Source of the DNA: an uncultured Candidatus Melainabacteria bacterium
Lineage (GTDB): Bacteria; Cyanobacteriota; Vampirovibrionia; Gastranaerophilales; Gastranaerophilaceae
Length of the DNA stretch: 64,000 nucleotides
Assembly (NCBI GenBank): GCA_934754505.1
Contig: CAKVIE010000006.1
Span: 53,376 to 117,375, forward strand
Reading direction: 5' to 3'
Every line of letters begins with the position of its first letter. Positions within the stretch are counted from its first letter, which is position 1. This document shows positions 8,267 to 16,644 of this stretch, piece after piece. The notes below the pieces were generated by a model, which was not told where the DNA came from, searched no databases, and saw only the letters and a list, made by a program, of their open reading frames with translations. Both the position numbers and the translations under genes were made by a program.

Positions 8267-8539
8267 ATGAACAAAGCTGAATTAGTTAAAGAAGTATCAC
8301 AAAAAACAAAAGTTTCACAAAAGACAGCAGCAGAAGTACTCGATGCAGTATTAGAAACTGTTGAAACAACTGTTGCAGCAGGAAATAAAGTTACTTTAGT
8401 CGGATTTGGTACTTTTGAAGCAAGAAAAAGAGGAGCAAGAACAGGACGTAATCCTCAAACAGGTGCAGAAATCAGAATTGAAGAAAAAACAGTTCCTGTA
8501 TTCTCTGCCGGTAAAAAATTCAAAGAAACAGTTAAATAG
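8267..8539 (+). CDS. hup: HU family DNA-binding protein
   Basis: HU is a small dimeric nucleoid protein that bends and compacts DNA. The product has 90 residues from the ATG at 8267. It shows the canonical fold and motifs: MNKAELVKEVSQKTKVSQKT, then TLVGFGTFEARKRGARTGRN, and PQTGAEIRIEEKTVPVFSAG with the proline-tipped DNA-binding arm, ending in KKFKETVK. A TTG at 8261 is in frame, but AAGGAG at 8254-8259 is correctly spaced (7 nt) for the ATG. It is a single-gene unit with its own promoter and a strong terminator, as expected for a highly expressed gene. Confidence 0.96.
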   Translation: MNKAELVKEVSQKTKVSQKTAAEVLDAVLETVETTVAAGNKVTLVGFGTFEARKRGARTGRNPQTGAEIRIEEKTVPVFSAGKKFKETVK

Positions 8540-8560
8540 TTTTAATTGTAACTTTTTTTT

Positions 8561-8589
8561 AAAGGTATCCTTATTCGGATACCTTTTTT
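8561..8589 (+). terminator. Rho-independent terminator of the HU gene
   Basis: AAAGGTATCC at 8561-8570 and GGATACCTTT at 8577-8586 form a perfect 10 bp stem around a 6 nt loop, followed by T residues to 8589. Confidence 0.92.
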
Positions 8590-8797
8590 GTTGTGGTTAA
8601 AAGTAAGAATATAAAAACAGGATTTTATTATGAGAAGAAACTATTAATAAATCATCAAAACCAAGAAGAAACAGTAATTCCGAAACATTATCAAATAAAA
8701 TTAAGTCAATAATATCGGAGGTGTATTAAAAACTAAATACATTCAAGAAGCCTGCGAAATGGGAAAAATTCATAACAGATAAAAATTTATAACAGAC
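8590..8797. other. Non-coding gap with a possible decayed small ORF
   Basis: No intact gene is seen between the HU terminator and the valS terminator. At 8717-8723 there is a good ribosome site (GGAGGTG). It is followed by an open frame encoding KTKYIQEACEMGKIHNR and a stop at about 8780, but the codon in the start position is TTA, not a start. This may be the remnant of a small gene. Confidence 0.3.
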
Positions 8798-8834
8798 AAA
8801 AAAGACCACCGTTATTTAAGCGGCGGTCTTTTTA
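8798..8834. terminator. Bidirectional terminator 3' of valS
   Basis: AAAGACC-A-CCG pairs with CGG-C-GGTCTTT (one A/C mismatch) around a short A/T loop, with A residues on the left and T residues on the right. It can therefore stop transcripts from either side. It lies 14 nt beyond the valS stop on the minus strand. Confidence 0.85.
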
Positions 8835-8847
8835 ATATTAATTGAGC

Positions 8848-11487
8848 TTATGCCTTCAATGAGTCAATTAATTCCTTAATTGTATTTTCTTCAATCGTAA
8901 GCTCATCAATTCTCGATTTAGTTTGTTCAAGAACTTCAGCAGGAGCATGTTCCACAAAGTTTTTATTGTTCATTCTTCCGACAAGTCCGCCTTTTTCCTT
9001 AGCGAGCTTATCAAGTTTTTTGTTTTGACGTGCAATTTCTTGGTCTATATCAATCAAACCTGCAAGAGGAACAATAAGTTTTGCATTTCCAACTGCTGCC
9101 GAACCTGCTTGTTTTACAACGGTTTTGCTATCGATGTATTCAATATTTTCAACTCTTGCAAGACGTCTGATATAAGATTCTGCTTTTTTGAAGATTTCCG
9201 TTTGATGTTCATCTGCTGCAATTTTTACGTCAACAGGTGATTTAACGGGAACGTTGAAACTTTGTCTTACGTTTCTAAGCGATTTAACAGTTTCAAAAAC
9301 GGTATCTGTTTGCTCTGCCGCATCTTCAAAGACGAATTTGTCGCTATAAGTCGGGAAATGTGCTTTTATCAAAGTTTCCGTATCAAATTTTGCAGGTAAA
9401 AGTTGTCTGATTTGCTCTGTAATGTGAGGCATTACAGGGTGTAACAATCTCATAACCGCATCTGTTACATACAAGAGAACTCTTTGGGTGTTTGCTTTGA
9501 GGTTTTCATCAGCAAGTTGAATTTTTGCGATTTCAACGTACTTATCGCAATAAGAGCCTCTGAAAAAGTCATAGAGAGTTTGTGCATATTCGCCGATTCT
9601 GTATGTGGAAATTTGGTCATTTACGGTTTTGACGGTTTTATTGAGTTCGTGCAAAATCCATTTATCAATGATTGTCAAATTAGCAAAATCAATCGGTTTG
9701 TCATCAACGCCTTCCAAGTTCATAAGGACAAATCTTGAAGCGTTCCAGATTTTGTTTGCAAAGTTTCTTCCGTATTCAAAACGTTCTTCACTGATTTTAA
9801 TATCTTGACCGCCGTATGTGCAAAGCGATGTGAGCGTAAATCTCATAGCATCACAGCCGTATTTGTCGATTAAAAGTACAGGGTCAATTGTGTTACCTTT
9901 TGATTTTGACATCTTTTGACCGTTTTCATCACGGATTAAGCCGTGGATAAATACAGTCGGGAATGGCACTTCGCCTGTCAATTCACAGCCCATCATAACC
10001 ATTCTTGCAACCCAAAAGAAAATGATATCAAACGCAGTTACAAGAACGCTTGTAGGATAGAATTTTTTATAATCGGGTGCATCAGTGTTTGGCCAGCCCA
10101 TTGTTTCAAACGGCCATAAGCCTGATGAGAACCAAGTATCCAAAACGTCCGTTTCCTGTGTGTATTTTGAAGGATCCGGATTTTCTTTTGCAACAACCAT
10201 TTCTCCTGTTTCGTTGTTGTAATAAGCGGGAATTTGATGTCCCCACCAAAGTTGACGGGAAATACACCAATCTCTCATTTCGCTCATCCAGCCGAGGAAG
10301 TTTTTCGTCCATCTTTCGGGAACGAATTTTAATTTACCCGTTTCAACGGCTTCTATACCTGCTTTTGCGAGTTTGCTTGTTCTTACAAACCATTGTTCCG
10401 ACAAAAGCGGTTCGATTGTTGTATTACATCTTTGGCATTTGCCGACATTGTGTTCGTGATCTAAAGTGCGGAGCAAAAGTCCGTTCAAATTCAACCAGTC
10501 GATAGTCTTTTTACGTGCTTCGTATCTGTCCATACCGTGAAGTTCTTTCGGAACTTCATCGCAGGCTTTCATACAACCTTTTTCATCAATAACCCAAACA
10601 GGTTTGAGATTATGACGTTTGCCGACTTCGTAGTCATTGGGGTCGTGTGCGGGAGTGATTTTAACTGCACCTGTACCAAATGATTTATCAACGTATTCAT
10701 CTGCAATAATAGGAATTTCTTTGCCTGTAATCGGCATGCATACTGTTTTTCCGATTAAATCTTTGTATTTGTAGTCATTCGGGTGAACTGCGATTGCAAC
10801 GTCGCCGTATATTGTTTCAGGTCTTGTTGTTGCAACAACTATTGCTCCTCTTTCATCTTTCAAATGATATTGAATTTCCCAAAGATGTCCTTCTTCGGTT
10901 TCGTATTCCGTTTCAATATCCGAAATAGCACTTTGACAACGAGGACACCAGTTTACAATGTAAGCACCTTTGTAAATCAAATCTTTTTCATAAAATCTTA
11001 TAAAAGCTTCTTTTACAGCTTCCGAACAGCCTTCGTCGAGAGTAAATCTTTGACGGCTTCTGTCAAATGAAACACCGAGTCTTTTAAATTGGTCTAAAAT
11101 TGCGCCTTTGTGCTCATTTGCCCATTCCCAAGTTGTTTCGAGAAATTTTTCACGACCTAAATCGTGGCGGGTTTTGCCCTCTGCACGCAATTTCTTTTCA
11201 ACAACGTTTTGAGTTGCAATACCTGCGTGGTCTGTTCCGGGAACCCAAAGTGCTTCGTAGCCTGACATTCTGTGGTAACGAATTAAAATATCCTGTAAAG
11301 TGTTATCAAGAGCGTGCCCGATATGGAGAACGCCTGTTACGTTCGGGGGTGGAATTACGATTGAATATGGTTTTTTGGCAGAAGTTTCATCTGCTCTGAA
11401 ACAATCGTTTTCTTCCCAAAATTTGTATATTTTTTCTTCTGTTTCTTTCGGATTGTAAACTGTGGGTAAGTCATTAATATCTGTCAT
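8848..11487 (-). CDS. valS: Valyl-tRNA synthetase
   Basis: ValS charges tRNA-Val with valine and edits misactivated threonine. The protein has 879 residues from the ATG at 11487 (MTDINDLPTVYNPKETEEKI), which has an AGAGG ribosome site; an in-frame upstream start at 11532 has none. Class I signatures are present: the HIGH motif in PPNVTGVLHIGHALDNTLQD near residue 35-50 and KMSKS in DENGQKMSKSKGNTIDP near 510. The editing (CP1) domain has the TTRPETIYGDVA block. Two Cys pairs (CPRC and CQRC) suggest zinc sites. The anticodon-binding domain and a C-terminal Lys/Glu-rich coiled-coil arm (from about 810) complete the normal ValS layout. Confidence 0.98.
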   Translation of the reverse strand: MTDINDLPTVYNPKETEEKIYKFWEENDCFRADETSAKKPYSIVIPPPNVTGVLHIGHALDNTLQDILIRYHRMSGYEALWVPGTDHAGIATQNVVEKKLRAEGKTRHDLGREKFLETTWEWANEHKGAILDQFKRLGVSFDRSRQRFTLDEGCSEAVKEAFIRFYEKDLIYKGAYIVNWCPRCQSAISDIETEYETEEGHLWEIQYHLKDERGAIVVATTRPETIYGDVAIAVHPNDYKYKDLIGKTVCMPITGKEIPIIADEYVDKSFGTGAVKITPAHDPNDYEVGKRHNLKPVWVIDEKGCMKACDEVPKELHGMDRYEARKKTIDWLNLNGLLLRTLDHEHNVGKCQRCNTTIEPLLSEQWFVRTSKLAKAGIEAVETGKLKFVPERWTKNFLGWMSEMRDWCISRQLWWGHQIPAYYNNETGEMVVAKENPDPSKYTQETDVLDTWFSSGLWPFETMGWPNTDAPDYKKFYPTSVLVTAFDIIFFWVARMVMMGCELTGEVPFPTVFIHGLIRDENGQKMSKSKGNTIDPVLLIDKYGCDAMRFTLTSLCTYGGQDIKISEERFEYGRNFANKIWNASRFVLMNLEGVDDKPIDFANLTIIDKWILHELNKTVKTVNDQISTYRIGEYAQTLYDFFRGSYCDKYVEIAKIQLADENLKANTQRVLLYVTDAVMRLLHPVMPHITEQIRQLLPAKFDTETLIKAHFPTYSDKFVFEDAAEQTDTVFETVKSLRNVRQSFNVPVKSPVDVKIAADEHQTEIFKKAESYIRRLARVENIEYIDSKTVVKQAGSAAVGNAKLIVPLAGLIDIDQEIARQNKKLDKLAKEKGGLVGRMNNKNFVEHAPAEVLEQTKSRIDELTIEENTIKELIDSLKA

Positions 11488-11588
11488 AATCTTTGCCTCT
11501 TTATGTACAATATAAAAATACCATAAAAACATCAGAAAAAGTTAAAAAAGAAAAAAAACGGGTATAATATTAATCCGAGGTGTGAAAA

Positions 11589-11993
11589 GTGGAAATAAAC
11601 CAAGAAGAATTAATGAGTTTAGAAACATCTTTAAGAAATTTTTTTCTTAAAGAAAAAGGTCGTTTTGTAAAAAACAATGAAAACTATGTATTAATGAAAT
11701 ACAGAGGACTTTCACTTACAATGAATGACGATAACCCGAGAAACGTATTATTTATTGTCAGAATTGCAGCATTAGAAGCACAATTCCAAGTTCGTGACGG
11801 ATTAAAAATCCAAGGAAGTTTAGGCGGCGACGAAAGACTCGTTCAACAATGGTTTGAACAGGGAACGAATAAACAAACGATGGTTACCGTTGCAACGAAA
11901 AAGAAACTTAAAAAGAAAATCGAATTCAAAGGTGATTACCAATTGGAAACAGATAAAAAATCTATTTTCAAACAACCGAAAGGCTCTTTGTAA
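11589..11993 (+). CDS. Conserved-looking unknown protein, 134 residues
   Basis: I do not recognise this protein. It is soluble, without signal peptide or membrane segment. An amphipathic helix (residues 5-20, EELMSLETSLRNFFLKEKGR) is followed by a mixed alpha/beta region (NYVLMKYRGLSLTMNDD; NVLFIVRIAALEAQFQVRDG) and a basic C-terminal third (KKKLKKKIEFKG). The start is GTG at 11589 with GAGGTG 7 nt upstream, and a TATAAT at 11563-11568 is suitably placed, so it is very likely expressed. It has its own promoter and is followed by the tolC promoter. The basic tail may bind nucleic acid, but nothing else supports this. Confidence 0.7.
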   Translation: MEINQEELMSLETSLRNFFLKEKGRFVKNNENYVLMKYRGLSLTMNDDNPRNVLFIVRIAALEAQFQVRDGLKIQGSLGGDERLVQQWFEQGTNKQTMVTVATKKKLKKKIEFKGDYQLETDKKSIFKQPKGSL

Positions 11994-12032
11994 AGATTAT
12001 TGAAAACATGCTTTTAATAAATTTATATCGTG

Positions 12033-12046
12033 TATAATTTATTATT
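12033..12046 (+). promoter_or_regulatory. -10 box of tolC-macAB, possibly leaderless
   Basis: TATAAT at 12033-12038, preceded by GTG, ends 8 nt before the ATG at 12047. The expected start point is about 12045, so the mRNA would have almost no leader. No -35 box close to consensus is visible at 16-18 bp. Confidence 0.5.
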
Positions 12047-13483
12047 ATGAGTCTTAAGAAATTTTTTTTACAAAAAACAGCTATCAAATTAACAGTTGTT
12101 GTGTTTTTATTAACAGGTCAAAATCTTGCAGGTTATGCAATACAAGATTTAAACACAATACAGGGCGGAACGACAATAACACTTGAAGATTGCCTTGACT
12201 ACGCATTTTCACACAGTCCAATCATACAAAAGGCACAAAATAATGTTCTTGCGGCAAAAAGCAAAAAAGGTCAGGCTAAATCGACTTATTTTCCGACGTT
12301 ATCGGCAAGTACGGGCTACTACATTCAACAAAACGGAAAAAATTGGGACAGAAGTAACAACTACCACGGTGTTACGGTTGGATTAAGCCAAAAGATTTTT
12401 GACTTCGGGAAAATGAATGCGACTTTAAACGCAAGCAAATACAATATTCAAGCGGCAGAACTTTCTCTTGAATACGCTTATGTTCAGACTGCATACAATG
12501 TCAAAATGTCATATTACAAATGTTTAAATTATTGGGCAAGAGTATTAATAAATCAAAGAAATACGGCAATTCAACAACTTCAATACGACAGGGCAAAAGC
12601 TCTTTTTGATGAAGGTTTAAAATCAAGAATTGATGTTGTCGATGCGGAAGTAGCTTTGAACAATGCGAAATTTGCACTTGCAGAAGCATACAGCGACTAC
12701 TATACGGAAGTAATGATTTTAAAAAACAGCATGTACTGGTCAAACTGCCCTGAACAATACGTATTTGCACCGACAGAAACATTTAATATTCTGACAGATT
12801 ATAAATATGAAGCTGATTTGTCAAAATCTATTGATAACGGCGATTTCAATACAGTTTTGACTCAAGGCATAACAAAAGCTAATGTTTTAGGAAATAAAAG
12901 AAGTGATTTTCTTGAACTTCCGCACGATGCAGACTGGTATCTTGAACAATCAAGACAAAACAACCCGTATGTATTGGGTATTCAGCTCATAGAAAAAGCT
13001 GCAGCCGAAAATTTAAAAGGTGTTAAAAGAATGTACAATCCCGATATTGATTTAGATTTGGGATATAATTTGAAAAACACAAATATTGCTGTATCAAACG
13101 GATTTAATGCAGGTATAAAATTCGGTTTCGGCTCTGTTAATGCAATGCTTTTGAAAACTAAAATCGACGAAGCTAAAGCAAATCTTGCAATGGCAAAAAA
13201 CGATACAGAAACTTATCTTATTGACAACGAATGGGATATTAGAGATAAAATCGGCTGGATGAAGAAATTCCCGAATGAGATTAACATTAAACTTGACCAA
13301 ATAGAGAGGTCACTTGAGTACTTGCAGCTTGCAGACGGTCGTTATACCGTCGGAACAGGTAATTTCATCGAACTCCAAAAAGCAGCGAATGAATATTACA
13401 AAGCTCAACTTGAATATGTTGATATAATCAGCGAATACAACCAAGTTTTAGCAATGTTAAACAAGTCAATAGGTATAAGATAA
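12047..13483 (+). CDS. tolC: TolC-family outer membrane efflux protein
   Basis: An outer-membrane channel of the OEP family (478 residues). It has an N-terminal signal peptide (residues 1-31, hydrophobic core LTVVVFLLTG), then two OEP repeats. The first begins ITLEDCLDYAFSHSPIIQKA and continues with alternating strand/helix segments (VTVGLSQKIFDFGKMNATLN). The second begins at WYLEQSRQNNPYVLGIQLIE and ends with the long helix GTGNFIELQKAANEYYKAQL. It is immediately followed by the MFP and ABC genes of a MacAB-type tripartite exporter, so it is probably that system's exit duct. This is evidence for an outer membrane. Confidence 0.93.
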   Translation: MSLKKFFLQKTAIKLTVVVFLLTGQNLAGYAIQDLNTIQGGTTITLEDCLDYAFSHSPIIQKAQNNVLAAKSKKGQAKSTYFPTLSASTGYYIQQNGKNWDRSNNYHGVTVGLSQKIFDFGKMNATLNASKYNIQAAELSLEYAYVQTAYNVKMSYYKCLNYWARVLINQRNTAIQQLQYDRAKALFDEGLKSRIDVVDAEVALNNAKFALAEAYSDYYTEVMILKNSMYWSNCPEQYVFAPTETFNILTDYKYEADLSKSIDNGDFNTVLTQGITKANVLGNKRSDFLELPHDADWYLEQSRQNNPYVLGIQLIEKAAAENLKGVKRMYNPDIDLDLGYNLKNTNIAVSNGFNAGIKFGFGSVNAMLLKTKIDEAKANLAMAKNDTETYLIDNEWDIRDKIGWMKKFPNEINIKLDQIERSLEYLQLADGRYTVGTGNFIELQKAANEYYKAQLEYVDIISEYNQVLAMLNKSIGIR

Positions 13484-14626
13484 ATGAAGAAAAAAATAAT
13501 AGCAGCCATAATTATTTTGATTGTAATTGTAGGCGTAATGATGGTTTTGCCGAAAAAATCAAAATCTCAGCAAACGCAGACAGCAGAAATTATCAAACAT
13601 AATTTAAGCCAAACGGTAGAAGCTTCAGGAACGGTAAATCCTGTTCAATCGGTTAATATCGGTTCTCAAGTTTCAGGCAGAATTTACAAACTTTATGTTG
13701 ATTACAATTCAAAAGTGAAAAAAGGTCAGCTGCTTGCCGAAATCGACCCTGCACTTTTTCAAGCATCGGTTGACAAAGCAACGGCAGACTTAAACAATGC
13801 TAAATCAAATTATAACAAAGTTCTTGCACAAGTTAATTACAAAAAAGCAAATTACGAAAGATATTCAAGACTTTTGCAAAAACACTACGTTTCAAAAGAT
13901 GAAACAGAATCTGCATATTCAAATTATTTGGCAAGCAAAGCCGAACTTGAGGCAATGACGGCAAATATCAATCAGGCAAAAGCTAATTTGGAAACAGCTC
14001 AAACAAATTTATTTTATACAAAAATCACATCACCTGTTGACGGTATTGTCGTTTCAAGAGCGGTTGATGTAGGTCAAACAGTTGCAGCAAGTTTCCAAAC
14101 TCCCGAATTGTTTGTAGTTGCTGAAGATTTGACTAAAATGCAAATTGAAGTCAGCGTTTCGGAAGCTGATATCGGAAAAATTAAAGAAGGTCAAAATGCC
14201 GAATATACTCTTGACGGTTACCCTGATGAAACTTTTGAAGGCAAAGTTTCTCAAGTCAGAATTAACCCGACGACAGTATCAAACGTCACTACATACACTG
14301 TTGTCGTTTCGGTAAACAACGATGAAGAAATTTTGAAGCCGGGCATGAATGCCAACGTGACTATTATCACGCAAAATAAACAAGATGCTCTTTGCGTTCC
14401 GACTCTCGCATTGAAATATGTTCCCGACGGAATGACCGAAAGATTTCAAGAACACGGAATTTGGGTTTTAAACGGTAAAAAAACCGAAAGAATTACCGTT
14501 CAAACAGGTTTGAAAGACGGCGACTACACAGAAATTATTTCTGATAAAATACAAGCGGGCATGAAGGTTTTAATGCCTGTTAAAAAAGGTAAAAATAAAA
14601 ATCAACACCCGCCGAGAATCTTTTAA
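13484..14626 (+). CDS. macA: MacA-like periplasmic adaptor (membrane fusion protein)
   Basis: A 380-residue HlyD/RND-type membrane fusion protein that joins the MacB pump to the TolC channel. A membrane anchor occupies residues 5-22 (IIAAIIILIVIVGVMMVL). The barrel-sandwich half motif VNIGSQVSGRIYKLYVDYNS with VKKGQLLAEIDPALFQA follows, then a coiled-coil hairpin (residues 85-165) and the second half motif ITSPVDGIVVSRAVDVGQTV. The beta-barrel domain contains LKPGMNANVTI. Its ATG directly follows the tolC stop, and its own stop overlaps the next start in TAATG, so the three genes are tightly coupled. Confidence 0.93.
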   Translation: MKKKIIAAIIILIVIVGVMMVLPKKSKSQQTQTAEIIKHNLSQTVEASGTVNPVQSVNIGSQVSGRIYKLYVDYNSKVKKGQLLAEIDPALFQASVDKATADLNNAKSNYNKVLAQVNYKKANYERYSRLLQKHYVSKDETESAYSNYLASKAELEAMTANINQAKANLETAQTNLFYTKITSPVDGIVVSRAVDVGQTVAASFQTPELFVVAEDLTKMQIEVSVSEADIGKIKEGQNAEYTLDGYPDETFEGKVSQVRINPTTVSNVTTYTVVVSVNNDEEILKPGMNANVTIITQNKQDALCVPTLALKYVPDGMTERFQEHGIWVLNGKKTERITVQTGLKDGDYTEIISDKIQAGMKVLMPVKKGKNKNQHPPRIF

Positions 14627-15321
14627 TGCAAAAAGTTATCGAAATTCAAAATTTAATAAAAACCTATCAAACGGGTGATACGTCGTTCAACGCACTGAAT
14701 GACGTGTCTTTGACGGTTGAAAAAGGCGAGTTTGTTGCAATTATGGGAGCTTCAGGCTCAGGTAAATCAACTTTTATGAATATGATAGGCTGTCTTGATA
14801 AACCAACCTCAGGCAAATATTTCCTTGACGGAATTGACGTCAGCACGATGTCTGCCGATGAACTTGCTCATATCAGGAATAAAAAATTAAGTTTTGTATT
14901 TCAAGGTTTTAATTTGATATCAAGGACAACTGCACTTGAAAATGTCCAGCTGCCAATGATTTATGCAGGAATAAAAGAAGAAGAACGAATTATAAGAGCC
15001 AAAAAGGCATTAAAAATTGTAGGATTGGAAAAGCGTGAAAACCACATGCCAAACCAAATGTCAGGCGGACAGCAACAAAGGGTTGCAATAGCAAGAGCGA
15101 TTGTAAATGATGCCCCGATTATCCTCGCAGACGAACCGACAGGTAATTTGGACACAAAAACAAGTATAGAAGTTATGGAATTTTTTGTTGAATTAAACGA
15201 AAAGCACGGCAAAACAATAGTTCTCGTAACTCACGAGCCTGACATTGCCGAATATTGCAAACGAGTTGTAAAATTTCGTGACGGCAATATTGAAAGTGAT
15301 ATTTTGAGGGTACAGCAATGA
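14626..15321 (+). CDS. macB: MacB-type ABC transporter ATPase
   Basis: The ATPase half of a MacB-type exporter, here a separate 231-residue polypeptide. Walker A is GASGSGKST, the Q-loop region is FVFQGFNLISRTTALENV, the signature is NQMSGGQQQRVAIARAI, Walker B is IILADEPTGNLD and the switch histidine is in LVTHEPDIA. It belongs to the LolD/MacB/FtsE branch. Start overlaps the macA stop by one base (TAATG) and its end overlaps the permease start (ATGA). In E. coli MacB, ATPase and permease are one chain; the split form is common elsewhere. Confidence 0.93.
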   Translation: MQKVIEIQNLIKTYQTGDTSFNALNDVSLTVEKGEFVAIMGASGSGKSTFMNMIGCLDKPTSGKYFLDGIDVSTMSADELAHIRNKKLSFVFQGFNLISRTTALENVQLPMIYAGIKEEERIIRAKKALKIVGLEKRENHMPNQMSGGQQQRVAIARAIVNDAPIILADEPTGNLDTKTSIEVMEFFVELNEKHGKTIVLVTHEPDIAEYCKRVVKFRDGNIESDILRVQQ

Positions 15322-16547
15322 TAGATTTTAAATCAACATTAAGAATGTCATTAAATTCACTCAAAATAAACAAAATGCGGTCAGCTTTAACAAGTTTGGG
15401 CATTATAATCGGTGTAAGTGCAGTAATTATAATGCTCGGCATAGGAACGGGAGCAAGCCAAAAAGTTAAAGCAAATATGGAGTCAATGGGGTCAAACATT
15501 TTGACAGTACGCTCCACGTCTGCAAAATCAGGCGGAGTTAAACAAGGCTTAGGCTCAAAACCGTCTTTGACATTAAAAGATGCCGCTGAAATAGAAAAAA
15601 CAGCTGATAATATTGAATCGGTTGCAGTTGCATCTTCATCTGCCAAGCAGCTTATGTATGGAAATCAAAACTGGTCAACAACAGTTTACGGTATTTCTGA
15701 ATCATATTTATATATAAAAAATTATGAAGTTACGAACGGCAGAAGTTTTACCCCCGAAGACAGTAGAAATTATGCCAAAGTTGCAGTTATCGGCTCAACC
15801 GTTGCAGATGAACTTTTTGGAGATTTAGACCCCATAAACAGAGTTATGAGAATCGGAAATATACCGTTTAAAATAATCGGTGTTTTAAAATCAAAAGGGC
15901 AAATGGGACCTTTTGACCAGGATGATTTAGTTTTTATCCCGATAACAACCGCTCAAAGAAAAGTTTTTGGAACAGATTTCCCGGGAACTGTCAAAATGAT
16001 TGTAGTTAAAGGTGAAGACTCGAACTCATTAACCAATCTTGAAAACGAAATTTCTGAAATTTTAACGGCAAGACATCACCTTGGCAAAAATCAGGAAAAG
16101 GATTTTGAAATAAGAAATTCTGCGGAATTTCAAGAAAAAATGGAATCAACTGTTCGGGTATTTTCAATTTTACTTGCCTCGATAGCCTCGGTATCATTGC
16201 TTGTCGGAGGTATCGGAATTATGAATATTATGCTTGTTTCCGTAACAGAAAGAACAAAAGAAATCGGAATAAGAATGGCGATAGGTGCAAATGTTCACGA
16301 TATAAGACTTCAATTTTTGCTTGAATCATTTTTGCTTTCTATGATTGGCGGTTTAATAGGAATTGCTGTCGGAATAATCGGAGCAGAATCAATTCGTTTG
16401 CTTTCTGAGGATATGACACCTGTTGTAACATTCGGTTCAATCTTAATGTCATTAGGATTTTCAGCTCTTGTCGGAATAGGCTTCGGCTATTATCCTGCAT
16501 ATAAAGCTTCCCTTTTAAACCCGATAGATGCTTTGAGATACGAATAA
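15318..16547 (+). CDS. MacB-type ABC transporter permease
   Basis: The permease half of the MacAB exporter, 409 residues. A first membrane helix (ALTSLGIIIGVSAVIIMLGI) is followed by the periplasmic MacB_PCD domain (from GASQKVKANMESMGSNILTV to about residue 270). The FtsX-like domain then has three helices near residues 280-305, 335-360 and 370-395, including the family block VGGIGIMNIMLVSVTERTKE with IGIRMAIGA. The C terminus YPAYKASLLNPIDALRYE is typical. Such pumps expel macrolides, lipopeptides or peptide toxins from the periplasm; the substrate cannot be told from sequence. Confidence 0.92.
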   Translation: MIDFKSTLRMSLNSLKINKMRSALTSLGIIIGVSAVIIMLGIGTGASQKVKANMESMGSNILTVRSTSAKSGGVKQGLGSKPSLTLKDAAEIEKTADNIESVAVASSSAKQLMYGNQNWSTTVYGISESYLYIKNYEVTNGRSFTPEDSRNYAKVAVIGSTVADELFGDLDPINRVMRIGNIPFKIIGVLKSKGQMGPFDQDDLVFIPITTAQRKVFGTDFPGTVKMIVVKGEDSNSLTNLENEISEILTARHHLGKNQEKDFEIRNSAEFQEKMESTVRVFSILLASIASVSLLVGGIGIMNIMLVSVTERTKEIGIRMAIGANVHDIRLQFLLESFLLSMIGGLIGIAVGIIGAESIRLLSEDMTPVVTFGSILMSLGFSALVGIGFGYYPAYKASLLNPIDALRYE

Positions 16548-16644
16548 CTTTCATTTCAAAATTTAACAATCTTTTTGTAAAAAAGGTATTTGTGATAAAA
16601 TATACTTGAATTTTAGAGTTATTATCCGAAAGGCAGTATTAAAT

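Noticed and set aside
8717..8780. Small frame encoding KTKYIQEACEMGKIHNR after a GGAGGTG site
   Set aside because: The codon in the start position is TTA, so it cannot initiate as written. It was treated as a possible decayed gene.
10077..10505. 142-codon frame on the plus strand inside valS
   Set aside because: It is a shadow of valS on the opposite strand. The protein composition is unnatural and no family was recognised.
15173..15646. 157-codon minus-strand frame across the macB ATPase and permease genes
   Set aside because: It is antisense to two genes with clear family motifs, so it is a shadow.
14626..16547. Frameshift in macB splitting it into two genes
   Set aside because: Both halves have complete domains and an ATGA overlap typical of normal split MacB systems, so this is not a broken gene.
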